Part shown: piece by piece, positions 24,955 through 33,015 of the stretch
Layout: the number at the start of each line of letters is the position of its first letter
How positions within the stretch are numbered: the first letter of the stretch is position 1
Assembly (NCBI GenBank): GCA_901456055.1
Contig: CABDWT010000001.1
Span: 434,001 to 498,000 of the forward strand
Direction of reading: 5' to 3'
From: Phytobacter ursingii
GTDB lineage: Bacteria; Pseudomonadota; Gammaproteobacteria; Enterobacterales; Enterobacteriaceae
DNA: 64,000 nucleotides
The notes under the pieces: generated by a model
The model's database searches: none
The model's input: the letters and a program-made list of their open reading frames with translations, nothing else
Told to the model about the DNA's origin: nothing
Position numbers and translations under genes: made by a program

Positions 24955-25111
24955 CCTTACCTCCCATTGCGTGTTTAAACCCAGCAAGAATCATCTGCGT
25001 TCCATTGAGCTTTAATGTATCGCGGGGATTAGTGACTGACGTTAATTTCCATTCGTACTGATTAGCCATCCTTGTAACGGTGTATTGAGTACCGTTGTGA
25101 GTGACTATCAT
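24908..25111 (-). CDS. Small phage protein, unknown function
   Basis: 67 residues. AAGGAGG stands in good position before the start at 25111. The C-terminal part overlaps the next gene. No family recognised. Confidence 0.5.
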   Translation of the reverse strand: MIVTHNGTQYTVTRMANQYEWKLTSVTNPRDTLKLNGTQMILAGFKHAMGGKDDKSLRNDPTNSAMH

Positions 25112-25299
25112 GTAACCTCCTTCCAGCCCCATTCCAGTGTTTCAAAAGCAATATCACGCATGTTTAAATCCCTTTCTTCCTCATCCATTGAGTCCCACTC
25201 CTCCTCTGACAATCCAATGTCATCAAGTGTTAACGTCTGTTTATTGCAGGATGTGTGATTAGCACCAGAATCAAGCCATATTTCAAATTTATGAGTCAT
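25108..25299 (-). CDS. Small acidic phage protein (DUF7167-like)
   Basis: 63 residues, acidic, opening MTHKFEIWLDSGANHTSC, a start common to a family in lambdoid early-left regions. The C-terminus is a helix of EEEW and EERD segments. ATGA overlap with the next gene. Role unknown. Confidence 0.6.
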   Translation of the reverse strand: MTHKFEIWLDSGANHTSCNKQTLTLDDIGLSEEEWDSMDEEERDLNMRDIAFETLEWGWKEVT

Positions 25300-25350
25300 A
25301 ACTAACCCTCATTTATTTAAGGTGAGAATAAAAAAGGCCGCTTATGCGAC

Positions 25351-25680
25351 CTACTCAACATCATCAGCTAATAAAATTTTCGCTTTTCTTTCTTTTGCTG
25401 CCGCCAGCCTGTTTTCGGCATTTTTAATATCTCGGTCAAGCACACTTTCAACCCACTCGCTCCTTGCCGAGTTGAAATCAGAAAAGTATCTCCAGTCAGT
25501 CGCCCTTAAGATGTGCTCATAGGTAGAACCGAAAGCAGCCATCTTCACCTTTTTGGCTTTAATCTGTTTTGCGCTGGATTTTGTGGCATTGAATTTACAA
25601 AATTCAGGGAAATCTCCAACTGACTTAACTCCGTAAAAAATATCTCCATCTTTGATTTGGCTTGCTAACAACTCCATCAT
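25351..25680 (-). CDS. Phage protein, unknown function
   Basis: 109 residues, basic, with a lysine-rich middle and helical C-terminus. GAGGTGAG lies just before the first ATG of a pair. It is the first gene after the N-like gene in the early-left operon. Function unknown. Confidence 0.6.
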   Translation of the reverse strand: MMELLASQIKDGDIFYGVKSVGDFPEFCKFNATKSSAKQIKAKKVKMAAFGSTYEHILRATDWRYFSDFNSARSEWVESVLDRDIKNAENRLAAAKERKAKILLADDVE

Positions 25681-25686
25681 CTCACC

Positions 25687-25983
25687 TCAAATAAGTGGCT
25701 TGCTGCTCAGTTTCATTTTCTGCACAGCGTGAATTTTATTTCCGAACGGATTAGCGTCGGTGTAATACTTCCGTGTTTGCTTATGCATAACTTCCTGTTG
25801 TGGTTTATCGCGCAGACTGCCTAGCGAAGTGGCGCGGCAGACGTTTTGTGAACCGGAAGCGCTACGAGCGATTTTGCGTGCAAGAGAAGAGTCTTGCATT
25901 GACTGCTCACGTTTAGCTGCTCTGCGAGCTCTGTAGCGATTTTTGGAGTTATCACTCGCAAGTATTGTGATGACTACTGTCAT
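25687..25983 (-). CDS. N-like early antitermination protein
   Basis: 98 residues. The N-terminal segment NSKNRYRARRAAKREQ is an arginine-rich helix of the type that N proteins of lambda and P22 use to bind boxB RNA; the rest is low in structure. It is the first gene of the leftward operon, with nutL-like boxA and boxB in its leader and a matching nutR after cro. N joins host Nus factors on polymerase to read through early terminators. GGAGG precedes the start at 25983. Confidence 0.75.
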   Translation of the reverse strand: MTVVITILASDNSKNRYRARRAAKREQSMQDSSLARKIARSASGSQNVCRATSLGSLRDKPQQEVMHKQTRKYYTDANPFGNKIHAVQKMKLSSKPLI

Positions 25984-26123
25984 GTTGACCTCCGATGATT
26001 GACTTTGGTGCAAGCGCCGAAACCTATTTCAAGTTTCGGATTTCAATCGGCTTCTCAGTCCAGCCCGTGTGTTGCCAGGCCTAAGCTCCACCGAACGCTT
26101 GCCCAAAGCCAACTGCTCTTTGG

Positions 26124-26166
26124 GTTCCTCCTGTCAGAGAGGAACAATCCCATCAATTTTAAAGAA
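26124..26166 (-). promoter_or_regulatory. nutL antitermination site (boxA, boxB)
   Basis: On the minus strand TTCTTTAAAA (boxA-like, 26157-26166) is followed by the hairpin GTTCCTC-TCTGACAG-GAGGAAC (26124-26145). The nutR hairpin has the same seven-base stem length and the loop TCTAACAG, so the two are matched boxB elements for the N-like protein. Confidence 0.75.
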
Positions 26167-26216
26167 CCCGCCAATCAGTTCCGTTTGGCTAACCAGCGTC
26201 CTGCTGATGGGTTAAC

Positions 26217-26301
26217 AATACTATCGGTATTAATATTAGTCAATACTAAAGGTATTAATTAAATGCGAAAAAATACTAAATGCATGAATACACTTAGTAT
26301 T
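26217..26301. promoter_or_regulatory. Left operators OL (three 15-bp sites)
   Basis: Three near-palindromes of the form AATACY(5)RGTATT occur at 26217-26231, 26242-26256 and 26287-26301 upstream of the leftward operon. They match the sites between cI and cro and are the expected CI/Cro operators over the leftward promoter. Confidence 0.8.
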
Positions 26302-26338
26302 TATTTTTAGTGAGATGTGATTTTTGTATTAGGGCGCG

Positions 26339-27133
26339 TTAGAGGTTCATCATCATCTGTACGGCAACGCCAATAATTTTGCAGTTGCCATCGATTTTAA
26401 CTCTGCTGTGGAGCGGATTCAGTGGTTGAAGGTACTTCTCCCCAATTCCTTCATCGACTACATATTTTTTGAACGTAGCTTCATTTGCATCTACCAGCTT
26501 AGCCACGACCAGACTTCCGTTTCGTGGTGATTTGCCAGTGTCTACAAGAATCAGCATGCCCTCTGGAATACTCAGTCCTACTGGCGATGTCATGGAATCA
26601 CCCTTCACCTTTAACCAAAACGCCGGACCTTCCAAGTGAGCACTACTCTCATACCACTCATCGATCTCATGCATTTGGTAAGGTTCCAGCGCTTCTGACC
26701 ACTCACCTGCGCTTACCCAGCTAATCAAGGGATATCTCCCGGCCCGAGAATGATTTCCGACAAACTCTATGTTATCTCCTGACAGCTTGTTGTCACCTGC
26801 AAGCCCCAAGCCGCCAATCAATGATCCTATAGCAGCTCCAATAATACCGCCATAAGGATATGAGACAGTCGTGATGCCAACTACATCTTTTGCTAGTGAT
26901 GGGCTGAACTGTTCAACGGGGACCTTAAGAATGTTTGAAAACTGCGTCGCAACCTTAACATTCAGTGGATTCCTGCCATTCAGATAATGCCCGACCGCGC
27001 CCTGGCTTATGCCAAGCGAGTCTGCAATATCCTGCTGACTGATCCCCAACTCTTTCTTTTTGGCCTCGTAAATAGCCTTTAAGCGAGCAGCATCAGCAAC
27101 TTGTTCGTTTGTGAGAATACGTTTCTTTTCCAT
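26339..27133 (-). CDS. cI: CI-type lysogeny repressor
   Basis: 264 residues, lambda CI architecture: an N-terminal helix-turn-helix (about 30-60, ELGISQQDIADSLGISQ), the linker SPSLAKDV, the self-cleavage site A142-G143 and the S24 dyad S180 (GDSM) and K223. Spacings A-G to Ser (38) and Ser to Lys (43) equal those of lambda CI, so RecA-stimulated self-cleavage and SOS induction are expected. Unlike lambda, a Gly-rich hydrophobic stretch (about 94-113, GGIIGAAIGSLIGGLGLAG) is inserted before the cleavage site. It lies between OL and OR, divergent from cro. Confidence 0.92.
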   Translation of the reverse strand: MEKKRILTNEQVADAARLKAIYEAKKKELGISQQDIADSLGISQGAVGHYLNGRNPLNVKVATQFSNILKVPVEQFSPSLAKDVVGITTVSYPYGGIIGAAIGSLIGGLGLAGDNKLSGDNIEFVGNHSRAGRYPLISWVSAGEWSEALEPYQMHEIDEWYESSAHLEGPAFWLKVKGDSMTSPVGLSIPEGMLILVDTGKSPRNGSLVVAKLVDANEATFKKYVVDEGIGEKYLQPLNPLHSRVKIDGNCKIIGVAVQMMMNL

Positions 27134-27145
27134 ACGCCCATTCTA

Positions 27146-27208
27146 ATACCTCTGCTATTGAAATATGAAATACCAAAGGTATTGCTTATTTTAATACTCA
27201 TAGTATTA
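27146..27208. promoter_or_regulatory. Right operators OR (three 15-bp sites)
   Basis: Sites at 27146-27160, 27170-27184 and 27194-27208 (for example AATACTCATAGTATT) match the left operators. They cover the cI-cro intergenic space and should govern the repressor and rightward promoters. Confidence 0.85.
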
Positions 27209-27210
27209 TT
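27183..27210 (+). promoter_or_regulatory. Rightward early promoter PR
   Basis: TTGCTT (27183-27188) and TATTAT (27205-27210) are 16 bases apart and overlap operators 2 and 1, so repressor binding would block cro transcription. Exact start not determined. Confidence 0.55.
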
Positions 27211-27240
27211 AGAGTATCGGTAATCAACTGGAGGAGTCCG

Positions 27241-27438
27241 ATGCGAAAGATGACTCTGGCTGAATACGTTGAAGTGAACGGTCAGGCTAAAGCAGCAAAT
27301 GCTCTGCGCGTTCACCAGACGGCAATCAGCAAAGCATTACGGGTACGGAGAAACATCTTTGTTACCACAACCCCGGACGGGGAAGTTGAAGCAGAAGAAG
27401 TAAGACCGTTCCCAAGCAGCAAGCACGAAGCTGCATAG
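27241..27438 (+). CDS. cro: Cro-type repressor
   Basis: 65 residues with a small Cro-like helix-turn-helix: LAEYVEVNGQAKAANALRVHQTAISKAL. First gene rightward of cI, with GGAGG seven bases before ATG. In lambdoid phages Cro lowers cI and early transcription to favour lytic growth. Confidence 0.88.
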   Translation: MRKMTLAEYVEVNGQAKAANALRVHQTAISKALRVRRNIFVTTTPDGEVEAEEVRPFPSSKHEAA

Positions 27439-27444
27439 CATTAT

Positions 27445-27513
27445 CGCTCTTTAACACAACTGGCCCGGCTCATCTCTAACAGGATGAGCAACCACGCAAC
27501 CTGACAGGGTTGC
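27445..27513 (+). promoter_or_regulatory. nutR site and following hairpin
   Basis: boxA CGCTCTTTAACA (27445-27456) is followed by boxB GCTCATC-TCTAACAG-GATGAGC (27468-27489). A second hairpin GCAACC-TGACAG-GGTTGC (27496-27513) follows; it may be part of the early terminator or a second N-binding hairpin. Confidence 0.8.
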
Positions 27514-27550
27514 ATAGCTAACTATTTTCAACACCTAGGAATTATTACAA

Positions 27551-27853
27551 ATGGATAACGCAAACACCCGCAACAAAGTGGAGGCACGACGCATTCAATC
27601 CTGGCTCCTGAATCAGATTTCAATTCGTGGCACGTCTAACGTAGCCAAAGCAGTAGGCGTCGATAAATCGCAGATTTCACGCTGGAAAGAGCAAATGTTG
27701 CCGAAGATGGCAATGTTACTCGCAGTGCTGGAATGGGGAGTTGTCGATGACGACATGGCGAGACTGGCTAAGGAAGTGGCAGCGCTTCTTACAAAAACAA
27801 AACGCCCGGTGGGTAAGACCGAGCGTGATGACCAGATTGACCTGGATTTTTAG
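27551..27853 (+). CDS. cII: CII-type transcriptional activator
   Basis: 100 residues, helical, with a CII-like helix-turn-helix (NVAKAVGVDKSQISRWK) and the conserved ILxVLEWGVVDDDMARLAKEVAALL core. In lambda CII tetramers activate the establishment promoter of cI and the integrase promoter. Position after nutR and before replication genes agrees. Confidence 0.9.
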   Translation: MDNANTRNKVEARRIQSWLLNQISIRGTSNVAKAVGVDKSQISRWKEQMLPKMAMLLAVLEWGVVDDDMARLAKEVAALLTKTKRPVGKTERDDQIDLDF

Positions 27854-27890
27854 TCACTGTGTTACGCCAACACAATCAACAGGAGTAATT

Positions 27891-28592
27891 ATGCCAGCGA
27901 GTAGTGAATCTGTAAACGGCATAAGCATACATGAGCCGTTAACCATCATAAATGAGGCGGTAAAAACGCCTGATATTCCACCTGATTTCAGATTGAATGG
28001 GTGGGTGTATATCCTGATGAATGAATATATGCCCGATGTCTATAAAGTTGGAATGACAACTCTTTCTCCAGAGGAAAGAGCTGCTCAGATATCTCAAGGA
28101 ACGGGCATACCTTTCCCATTTGAAGTGCATTCTGCTTATTACTCAGACAATCCTAAGGAGCATGAAGCTGAGATTCATAGCTACCTTAGCGAGTATCGAA
28201 TAAGTAATAACAGGGAATTTTTCCATTGCTCAATAGAGATAATTGAAGATGCATTTTCTGGAGCGGGGCTTATTGAGCGCCAGACGCCACTGGGAGTAAT
28301 GGCAGATACATATGATGTCATCTGCCTGGAGAAATCAGAACCACTGTATTTGTCTGATCTATTTGACGAGCTAAACATCAGTGTTTTTGGATGCAAACAG
28401 GCCGCTGCAAAAAGATTGATAGAACTCGCATCTGACAATATCAGAAAACTCAATAGCAAAGGTTGCTCACTCCTTCTTCACGAGGCTAAGGCCACTCCGA
28501 TTATTTCATACACATCCCAAATGATTAGGGAACATGAGCGCTTGCTGAATGAAGCAGGAGCTTATGGCCCTCGAAAACCTTGGAGTTTTTAA
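27891..28592 (+). CDS. T5orf172/GIY-YIG-type nuclease-like protein
   Basis: 233 residues. Residues about 38-115 resemble the T5orf172 branch of the GIY-YIG superfamily: GWVYILMN, PDVYKVGMTT, an Arg (ERAAQI) and HEAEIHSYL. The C-terminal half has no clear family. It is inserted between cII and the replication gene, a place where cargo genes are common. AGGAG precedes the start. Nuclease activity and target are inferred only. Confidence 0.65.
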   Translation: MPASSESVNGISIHEPLTIINEAVKTPDIPPDFRLNGWVYILMNEYMPDVYKVGMTTLSPEERAAQISQGTGIPFPFEVHSAYYSDNPKEHEAEIHSYLSEYRISNNREFFHCSIEIIEDAFSGAGLIERQTPLGVMADTYDVICLEKSEPLYLSDLFDELNISVFGCKQAAAKRLIELASDNIRKLNSKGCSLLLHEAKATPIISYTSQMIREHERLLNEAGAYGPRKPWSF

Positions 28593-29489
28593 ATGGCCAG
28601 ATCACGAAACATAAAGCCAGGCTTTTTTACCAATGATGAGCTGGCTGAATGCGATCCCTATGCGCGGCTGCTTTTTGCCGGGTTATGGACCATCGCAGAC
28701 AAAGAAGGGCGACTTGATGATCGCCCGAAGAAAGTAAAAGCAATGGTATTGCCATTCGATAACGTCGATTGCGATCAACTGTTGCAACAACTCCATGACA
28801 GAAAGTTCATTCAGCGATATCAGGTTCAAGATGGCGCTTTTATTCAGATTACAAACTGGAAGAAGCACCAAAATCCTCACTGCAAGGAAGCACCTAGTGA
28901 GATACCAGAACCATGCAAAGAAGATGAAAGAAAGGAAGAAGAACAGGTAAAGCCAGATGAAAGCACCGTACAAGAACAGTGCAATGACGGGTGTGAATCA
29001 TTACAAGTTACTGAAAATAAAGAAGCACCAGTTAAGCACAGTGCTAGTTCGGTGCAAGAACAGGAAAAGCACACAACTAATCCTGCTGATTCCTTTAACC
29101 TGATTCCTGATTCCCTGATCCTGATTCCTGATTCCTTAGTTAACACCCAAGCCGCTGACGCGACTTGCGAGCAAGCTGAGGCTGATGTTCATGAGATATC
29201 CAGTCGTTATGCGTTTGAAGGAAATATCGTTCGGCTAAACCACAAGGACTACGAAGCCTGGAAGCGCTTATACCCGAACATAAATCTGAATTACGAGCTG
29301 GAAAAGCTGGATATCGAGTTTACTCATGAGAAGCCGAAAAACTGGTTTATCACTGCAAGCCAAAAACTTAGCTACCAGAACAAGCAGGCCGCAAATCGAC
29401 CTGTGAGAAAGGTTTCAAACGGACTTCAATCAGAAAACTTTGCCACCAAAGACTACGGCCAGACTGAAATTCCTGACTGGGCGAGGTGA
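28593..29489 (+). CDS. Phage replication initiation protein (O-like)
   Basis: 298 residues. N-terminus MARSRNIKPGFFTNDEL is the common start of phage replication proteins with a winged-helix DNA-binding domain (1-95); a polar linker (about 105-175) and a small C-terminal DnaT-like domain ending in KPKNWFITASQKL follow. It starts one base after the T5orf172-like stop and precedes a DnaC-like loader, so the pair likely open the phage origin and load host DnaB. Direct repeats inside the gene may be the origin. Confidence 0.78.
   Translation: MARSRNIKPGFFTNDELAECDPYARLLFAGLWTIADKEGRLDDRPKKVKAMVLPFDNVDCDQLLQQLHDRKFIQRYQVQDGAFIQITNWKKHQNPHCKEAPSEIPEPCKEDERKEEEQVKPDESTVQEQCNDGCESLQVTENKEAPVKHSASSVQEQEKHTTNPADSFNLIPDSLILIPDSLVNTQAADATCEQAEADVHEISSRYAFEGNIVRLNHKDYEAWKRLYPNINLNYELEKLDIEFTHEKPKNWFITASQKLSYQNKQAANRPVRKVSNGLQSENFATKDYGQTEIPDWAR
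29099..29135 (+). repeat. Iteron-like direct repeats inside the O-like gene
   Basis: CCTGATTCCTGATTCC occurs at 29099-29114 and 29120-29135, a 21-bp period, with an imperfect copy just upstream (about 29081). Lambda also has its origin iterons within gene O, so this is a candidate replication origin. Confidence 0.5.
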
Positions 29490-29491
29490 TC

Positions 29492-30337
29492 ATGCAACTA
29501 CACGAAAAAATCACGCAGCTTGAAAAAAAGCTTGAGGAACTAAATTCCCCGCCTTTGGATATTCCACATAGTTCAGTGGAATTTGCCACTGCTCAATGTG
29601 ATAAACATGGCGAATTTGAGCAGAGAAGCAGGATTTCTACCGGGCCAATTAAGATCCCCATGAAGCCAAGCGAATGTCCTGAATGTATGCGACAAGAACT
29701 TGCGCTGCTTAACCGCGAGCTTGAACAGCAAAATCGAGAGGCCAGAAAGCGCAATATTGAGCGCCTCATGCTTGACCTGCAGATTCCTGAGCGTTTCGCA
29801 GAGTGCACCTTGGATAACTACGAGCCTGGGAATGAGGATTCGAAGCGCGCGCTGCGAGTCTGTCAGGCTTATGCCAATAAATGGCCTGAACGTTTAAAGC
29901 GTGGTGGCGGTCTTGTGATGTGCGGCAAGCCTGGTACCGGTAAAAATCATCTCGCATTAGCTATTGCAAAGCGGGTTATTGAAGAACACCAAAGCACTGT
30001 CACTTTCACCACGGCTTTAAAAATCGCCAGGGATTTTAAATCAACCTGGTCGAAGACGGCGACGCGCACCGAAGATGAAGTTATCAGGCAGTTTACACGC
30101 CCTGATTTGCTGATCATCGATGAGGTTGGCGTACAGTTTGGCAGTGAGGCAGAAAAGCTCATCATGTTCGAAATTATCAATACCCGATACGAGAGCATGA
30201 AGCCGACCATCCTAATCAGTAATCAAACCAAAGAAGAACTGGCTGCATTCATCGGCGAGCGAGTGATTGATCGCATGAACGATGGTGGCGGCTGCACGCT
30301 GTCATTCACATGGGAGAGTTACCGGGAGAGAAAATGA
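29492..30337 (+). CDS. DnaC-like helicase loader
   Basis: 281 residues. The C-terminal AAA+ domain has a DnaC-type Walker A GKPGTGKNH, Walker B LLIIDE and sensor region ISNQT; the N-terminal part has a helical arm and a CPEC/CDKHG zinc-like patch. The protein loads DnaB helicase at the phage origin. The ATG at 29492 is preferred over the GTG at 29486. The gene overlaps the O-like gene stop region and the next gene (ATGATG). Confidence 0.85.
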   Translation: MQLHEKITQLEKKLEELNSPPLDIPHSSVEFATAQCDKHGEFEQRSRISTGPIKIPMKPSECPECMRQELALLNRELEQQNREARKRNIERLMLDLQIPERFAECTLDNYEPGNEDSKRALRVCQAYANKWPERLKRGGGLVMCGKPGTGKNHLALAIAKRVIEEHQSTVTFTTALKIARDFKSTWSKTATRTEDEVIRQFTRPDLLIIDEVGVQFGSEAEKLIMFEIINTRYESMKPTILISNQTKEELAAFIGERVIDRMNDGGGCTLSFTWESYRERK

Positions 30338-30924
30338 TGGACGCACTTAAGCAACGAATCATCAACTGCATCAAAGAAAACCAGCCAGTAACCACAGACA
30401 CCATCCATCAGCAACTCAACGTATCCAGAAACTCCATTCGCAACGAGCTGCAGAAGCTCAGGGATGCCGGCTTTGTGTACACCAAAATCTCAATTGGTCA
30501 TTTCACTGGCGAGTCCGCTTACCTTGAATGGCTGGAGACTGTCGGGCGGAAGTATCTGTCAGAGCGTGGCGCAGCAGGTAACAAACTCAGTCATGCATCG
30601 CGTACCAGGCATGGAACTGTCAGGCGGCACATCGCCAATGTGTGCAGGAAATATGGCCCGCTGAACGGTAAGCAGATAGCCGAAAAGCTGGATGTTCCCT
30701 ATTCGCGCATTGGCAGCCAGATATGCGAAATGGTCAGCCGAGGGATGTTAATCAAACTCGGACGTTCCGGGAGTTACATGTACACCGCGCCGGATGACGA
30801 AGAGGGAAGTTCCGATGACGCGGAAGTGCCAGAGGTGCCAACTTTCGAACCTGACATTTTTACCCGGTGCCGCAACAGCGAAACGATGAAGCGGATACTG
30901 ATGTTTTATGGTCGGGCCATTTAA
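30334..30924 (+). CDS. Winged-helix DNA-binding phage protein
   Basis: 196 residues with two predicted helix-turn-helix units: one at 14-45 (VTTDTIHQQLNVSRNSIRNELQKLRDAG) and one at 105-130 (NGKQIAEKLDVPYSRIGSQICEMVSRG). It overlaps the DnaC-like stop by four bases. Probably a regulator or accessory replication factor; not further assignable. Confidence 0.6.
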   Translation: MMDALKQRIINCIKENQPVTTDTIHQQLNVSRNSIRNELQKLRDAGFVYTKISIGHFTGESAYLEWLETVGRKYLSERGAAGNKLSHASRTRHGTVRRHIANVCRKYGPLNGKQIAEKLDVPYSRIGSQICEMVSRGMLIKLGRSGSYMYTAPDDEEGSSDDAEVPEVPTFEPDIFTRCRNSETMKRILMFYGRAI

Positions 30925-30943
30925 TTACGAGAGGGTAGAGAGT

Positions 30944-31594
30944 ATGAAAGAACGCGGAATGATTTTTAACGCTGAGATGGTACGCGCCATTCTCGACGGA
31001 CGGAAGACACAGACGCGGCGCTTAGTAAAAGTTGATTTTGATATATCTGAAACGGCCACAACGCTTGATTGGTCTAATGCGCTTGCCAGCAACCATGAAA
31101 ATGTGACCGATGAAGATATTAAACAAAAAGCAGATTCTCTTAATGGAGTGATTCATCCAGTTATCAACGCCAGCGGACATATGGTCGCAATTATGTGTCC
31201 GTACGGCAAAGTCGGCGATCGCATCTGGGTGCGCGAGACTTTTGGTGATTGCGGTGAGCGACTTGTCTATCGCGCTGACATTGATGACGGTGCGAACTGC
31301 AAAGTAAAGCGTTGGACACCATCAATTCACATGCCGCGCGAAGCCAGCCGCATCACGCTGGAGATTACTGGTGTGCGGGTGGAGCGACTGAACTATATCA
31401 CTGAGGAAGATGCGCGATCAGAGGGAACGACGCCAGAACCATATGCATATGCACCTGGTTACGAGGCATACACGCGCGAATATCGGCTTGGTTACCGAAA
31501 ATTATGGGAATCCATCTACGGCGAAGAAAACTGGAACGCCAACCCCTAGGTGTGGGTCATTGAGTTTAAGCGCGTTGAAGGAGATAAATCATGA
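30944..31594 (+). pseudogene. ASCH/morphogenesis-like gene ended early by an amber codon
   Basis: Translation from 30944 gives 201 residues (FNAEMVRAILDGRKTQTRRLV, DRIWVRETFGD, SRITLEITGVRVERL) and stops at TAG 31547-31549. This family normally ends NPWVWVxEFKR. Here the frame reads NP-stop-VWVIEFKRVEG and runs to TGA at 31592-31594, overlapping the next ATG exactly as expected. A single TGG to TAG change therefore truncates the last 15 residues. The family (ASCH-like RNA-binding fold, often called phage morphogenetic protein) may still function partly. Confidence 0.75.
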
Positions 31595-31902
31595 GCTATG
31601 ACATTTACGATTTAAACAACATCTTGAATGAGATGCGCACTTACAACCCTAAAGCTGATGAGCATGACGGAAAGCATATTATTCCTGGTTGGGCTGACCG
31701 GATTGAGAAAGCGCTCAGTAATCAAAAGCCAGTAGGATTTATTCCAGATAATGCACTAAAAGACCTGAAAAATGGTTTCGCGGCGTCTGTTTCGCCAAAA
31801 AAACATGATGAATACCACCCTTTGTACGCCAACCCCTCGCCATCAATCCCTGCTGTTTGGAGGCAAATGCGCAAAGTAATACTTTACGGAGATAAATCAT
31901 GA
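31591..31902 (+). CDS. Phage protein, unknown function
   Basis: 103 residues; GAAGGAG lies eight bases before the start, which overlaps the ASCH-like gene stop by four bases. Contains PSPSIPAVWRQM, a segment seen in mosaic early proteins. Unknown function. Confidence 0.55.
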   Translation: MSYDIYDLNNILNEMRTYNPKADEHDGKHIIPGWADRIEKALSNQKPVGFIPDNALKDLKNGFAASVSPKKHDEYHPLYANPSPSIPAVWRQMRKVILYGDKS

Positions 31903-32078
31903 GGCTTGCACTCCTTTCAACATTTATATCTTCTTTTTCAGCAAGCCAATGGGCATTCAATCAACTTCTCTATACTCCCGCTCCTTTATATCCAATTAGC
32001 ACTGGAAAGACCGGAATAGCAGCAGAGCGCCGGGCAGCAAAGAAGCGTCGCAACGTTAAACGGAGGAATCAATCGTGA
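31899..32078 (+). CDS. Small basic phage protein
   Basis: 59 residues: a hydrophobic N-terminus (MRLALLSTFISSFSA) that could be a signal or membrane segment, and a very basic C-terminus (AAERRAAKKRRNVKRR). ATGA overlap with the previous gene. Function unknown. Confidence 0.5.
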   Translation: MRLALLSTFISSFSASQWAFNQLLYTPAPLYPISTGKTGIAAERRAAKKRRNVKRRNQS

Positions 32079-32251
32079 AAGTGAAATTTAACTATCTGGA
32101 TGAAACGAGCGAAACGATAGACAACGTTTATGACCTAATCGACCACGGTGATAACGAAGTTAGTTATTTTCTCGGTGCAGGCTTTACCCGCTATCACGCT
32201 ATGAATATTGAAAGCGTAGAAAAAATAGACGAGGTGCAATGTGAAAGTTAA
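32075..32251 (+). CDS. Small phage protein with GTG start
   Basis: 58 residues starting at GTG 32075, GGAGG eight bases upstream, overlapping the previous stop and the start of the NinX-like gene. The sequence is acidic and beta-rich. Function unknown. Confidence 0.55.
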   Translation: MKVKFNYLDETSETIDNVYDLIDHGDNEVSYFLGAGFTRYHAMNIESVEKIDEVQCES

Positions 32252-32630
32252 AACAGCAGAGCTGAGCAGCTGGGCGCTGGATTGGGCGGTTGCTACAGCT
32301 ACCGGGCTAACCGTAATTTTATCTGTCGGTGAGGTATGGAAGCATTTCACGGAGGATGAACTTCACGAAGGAGAGGAAAGCGGTCTGTATTCATATCGAC
32401 CATCAATCGATTGGGTCCAGTGCGGTCATTTAATTGAACAATTTAATTTGAATGTTTCATCACCTTTCTTCGGATGTGAGGCATGGGCCAATGTTCAAAC
32501 CGGTTCATTCGCCGGGTCAAAGTCGTGGAAAGGTCGCACATGTCAGGAAGCCATCTGTCGCGCTGTAGTCGCCTCTAAGCTGGGTGATGAGGTAGACATT
32601 CCTGACGAGCTGATGGAGAGACAGCAATGA
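32241..32630 (+). CDS. NinX-like protein (DUF2591)
   Basis: 129 residues, GTG start. KTAELSSWALDWAVATATGL and YRPSIDWVQCGHLIE are hallmarks of the DUF2591/NinX family of lambdoid nin regions, whose members are dispensable and of unknown role. Overlaps the previous gene by eleven bases and the next by four. Confidence 0.8.
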   Translation: MKVKTAELSSWALDWAVATATGLTVILSVGEVWKHFTEDELHEGEESGLYSYRPSIDWVQCGHLIEQFNLNVSSPFFGCEAWANVQTGSFAGSKSWKGRTCQEAICRAVVASKLGDEVDIPDELMERQQ

Positions 32631-32806
32631 AATATCTCAAACCCGGCGAAATTCGTTGCTGGTCCTGTCACCAGTGGATGTCGAACAACGAATTCCAGAA
32701 CGCGGACGGTTATTGCGTTCACTGTGATGCGCCAATCGACGACCAGGATGAACCGTATATCAACGTGCAAGATATGGGCAATGACGAACTGATGGGGGAT
32801 GCGTGA
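32627..32806 (+). CDS. Small zinc-ribbon phage protein
   Basis: 59 residues with CWSC (C12/C15) and CVHC (about C33/C36), a complete zinc-ribbon set, and an acidic tail. Overlaps both neighbours by four bases or fewer. Possible nucleic-acid or protein binder; unknown. Confidence 0.65.
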   Translation: MKYLKPGEIRCWSCHQWMSNNEFQNADGYCVHCDAPIDDQDEPYINVQDMGNDELMGDA

Positions 32807-32985
32807 TGAGCGAAAAAAGTCAGTTCAGGAATGAAATGGCGAAAATAATCGTGCGCAACTATTCAATGAAGCCAGAAGCGCAAAGTGTCGTGGAAAAATG
32901 GGCTGACTGGGAATGGTTGTTCGATATGGGATACCGCAAGGAAAGCGCCGGGCAGGCTTATCAGGAATGGCTGGATAATCAATAA
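32806..32985 (+). CDS. Small phage protein, unknown function
   Basis: 59 residues, one W-rich patch (EKWADWEWLFDMG). GGGGGA precedes the start. Function unknown. Confidence 0.55.
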   Translation: MSEKSQFRNEMAKIIVRNYSMKPEAQSVVEKWADWEWLFDMGYRKESAGQAYQEWLDNQ

Positions 32986-33015
32986 CCGTCAGCCTACGCT
33001 GGCACTGGAGGGGAT

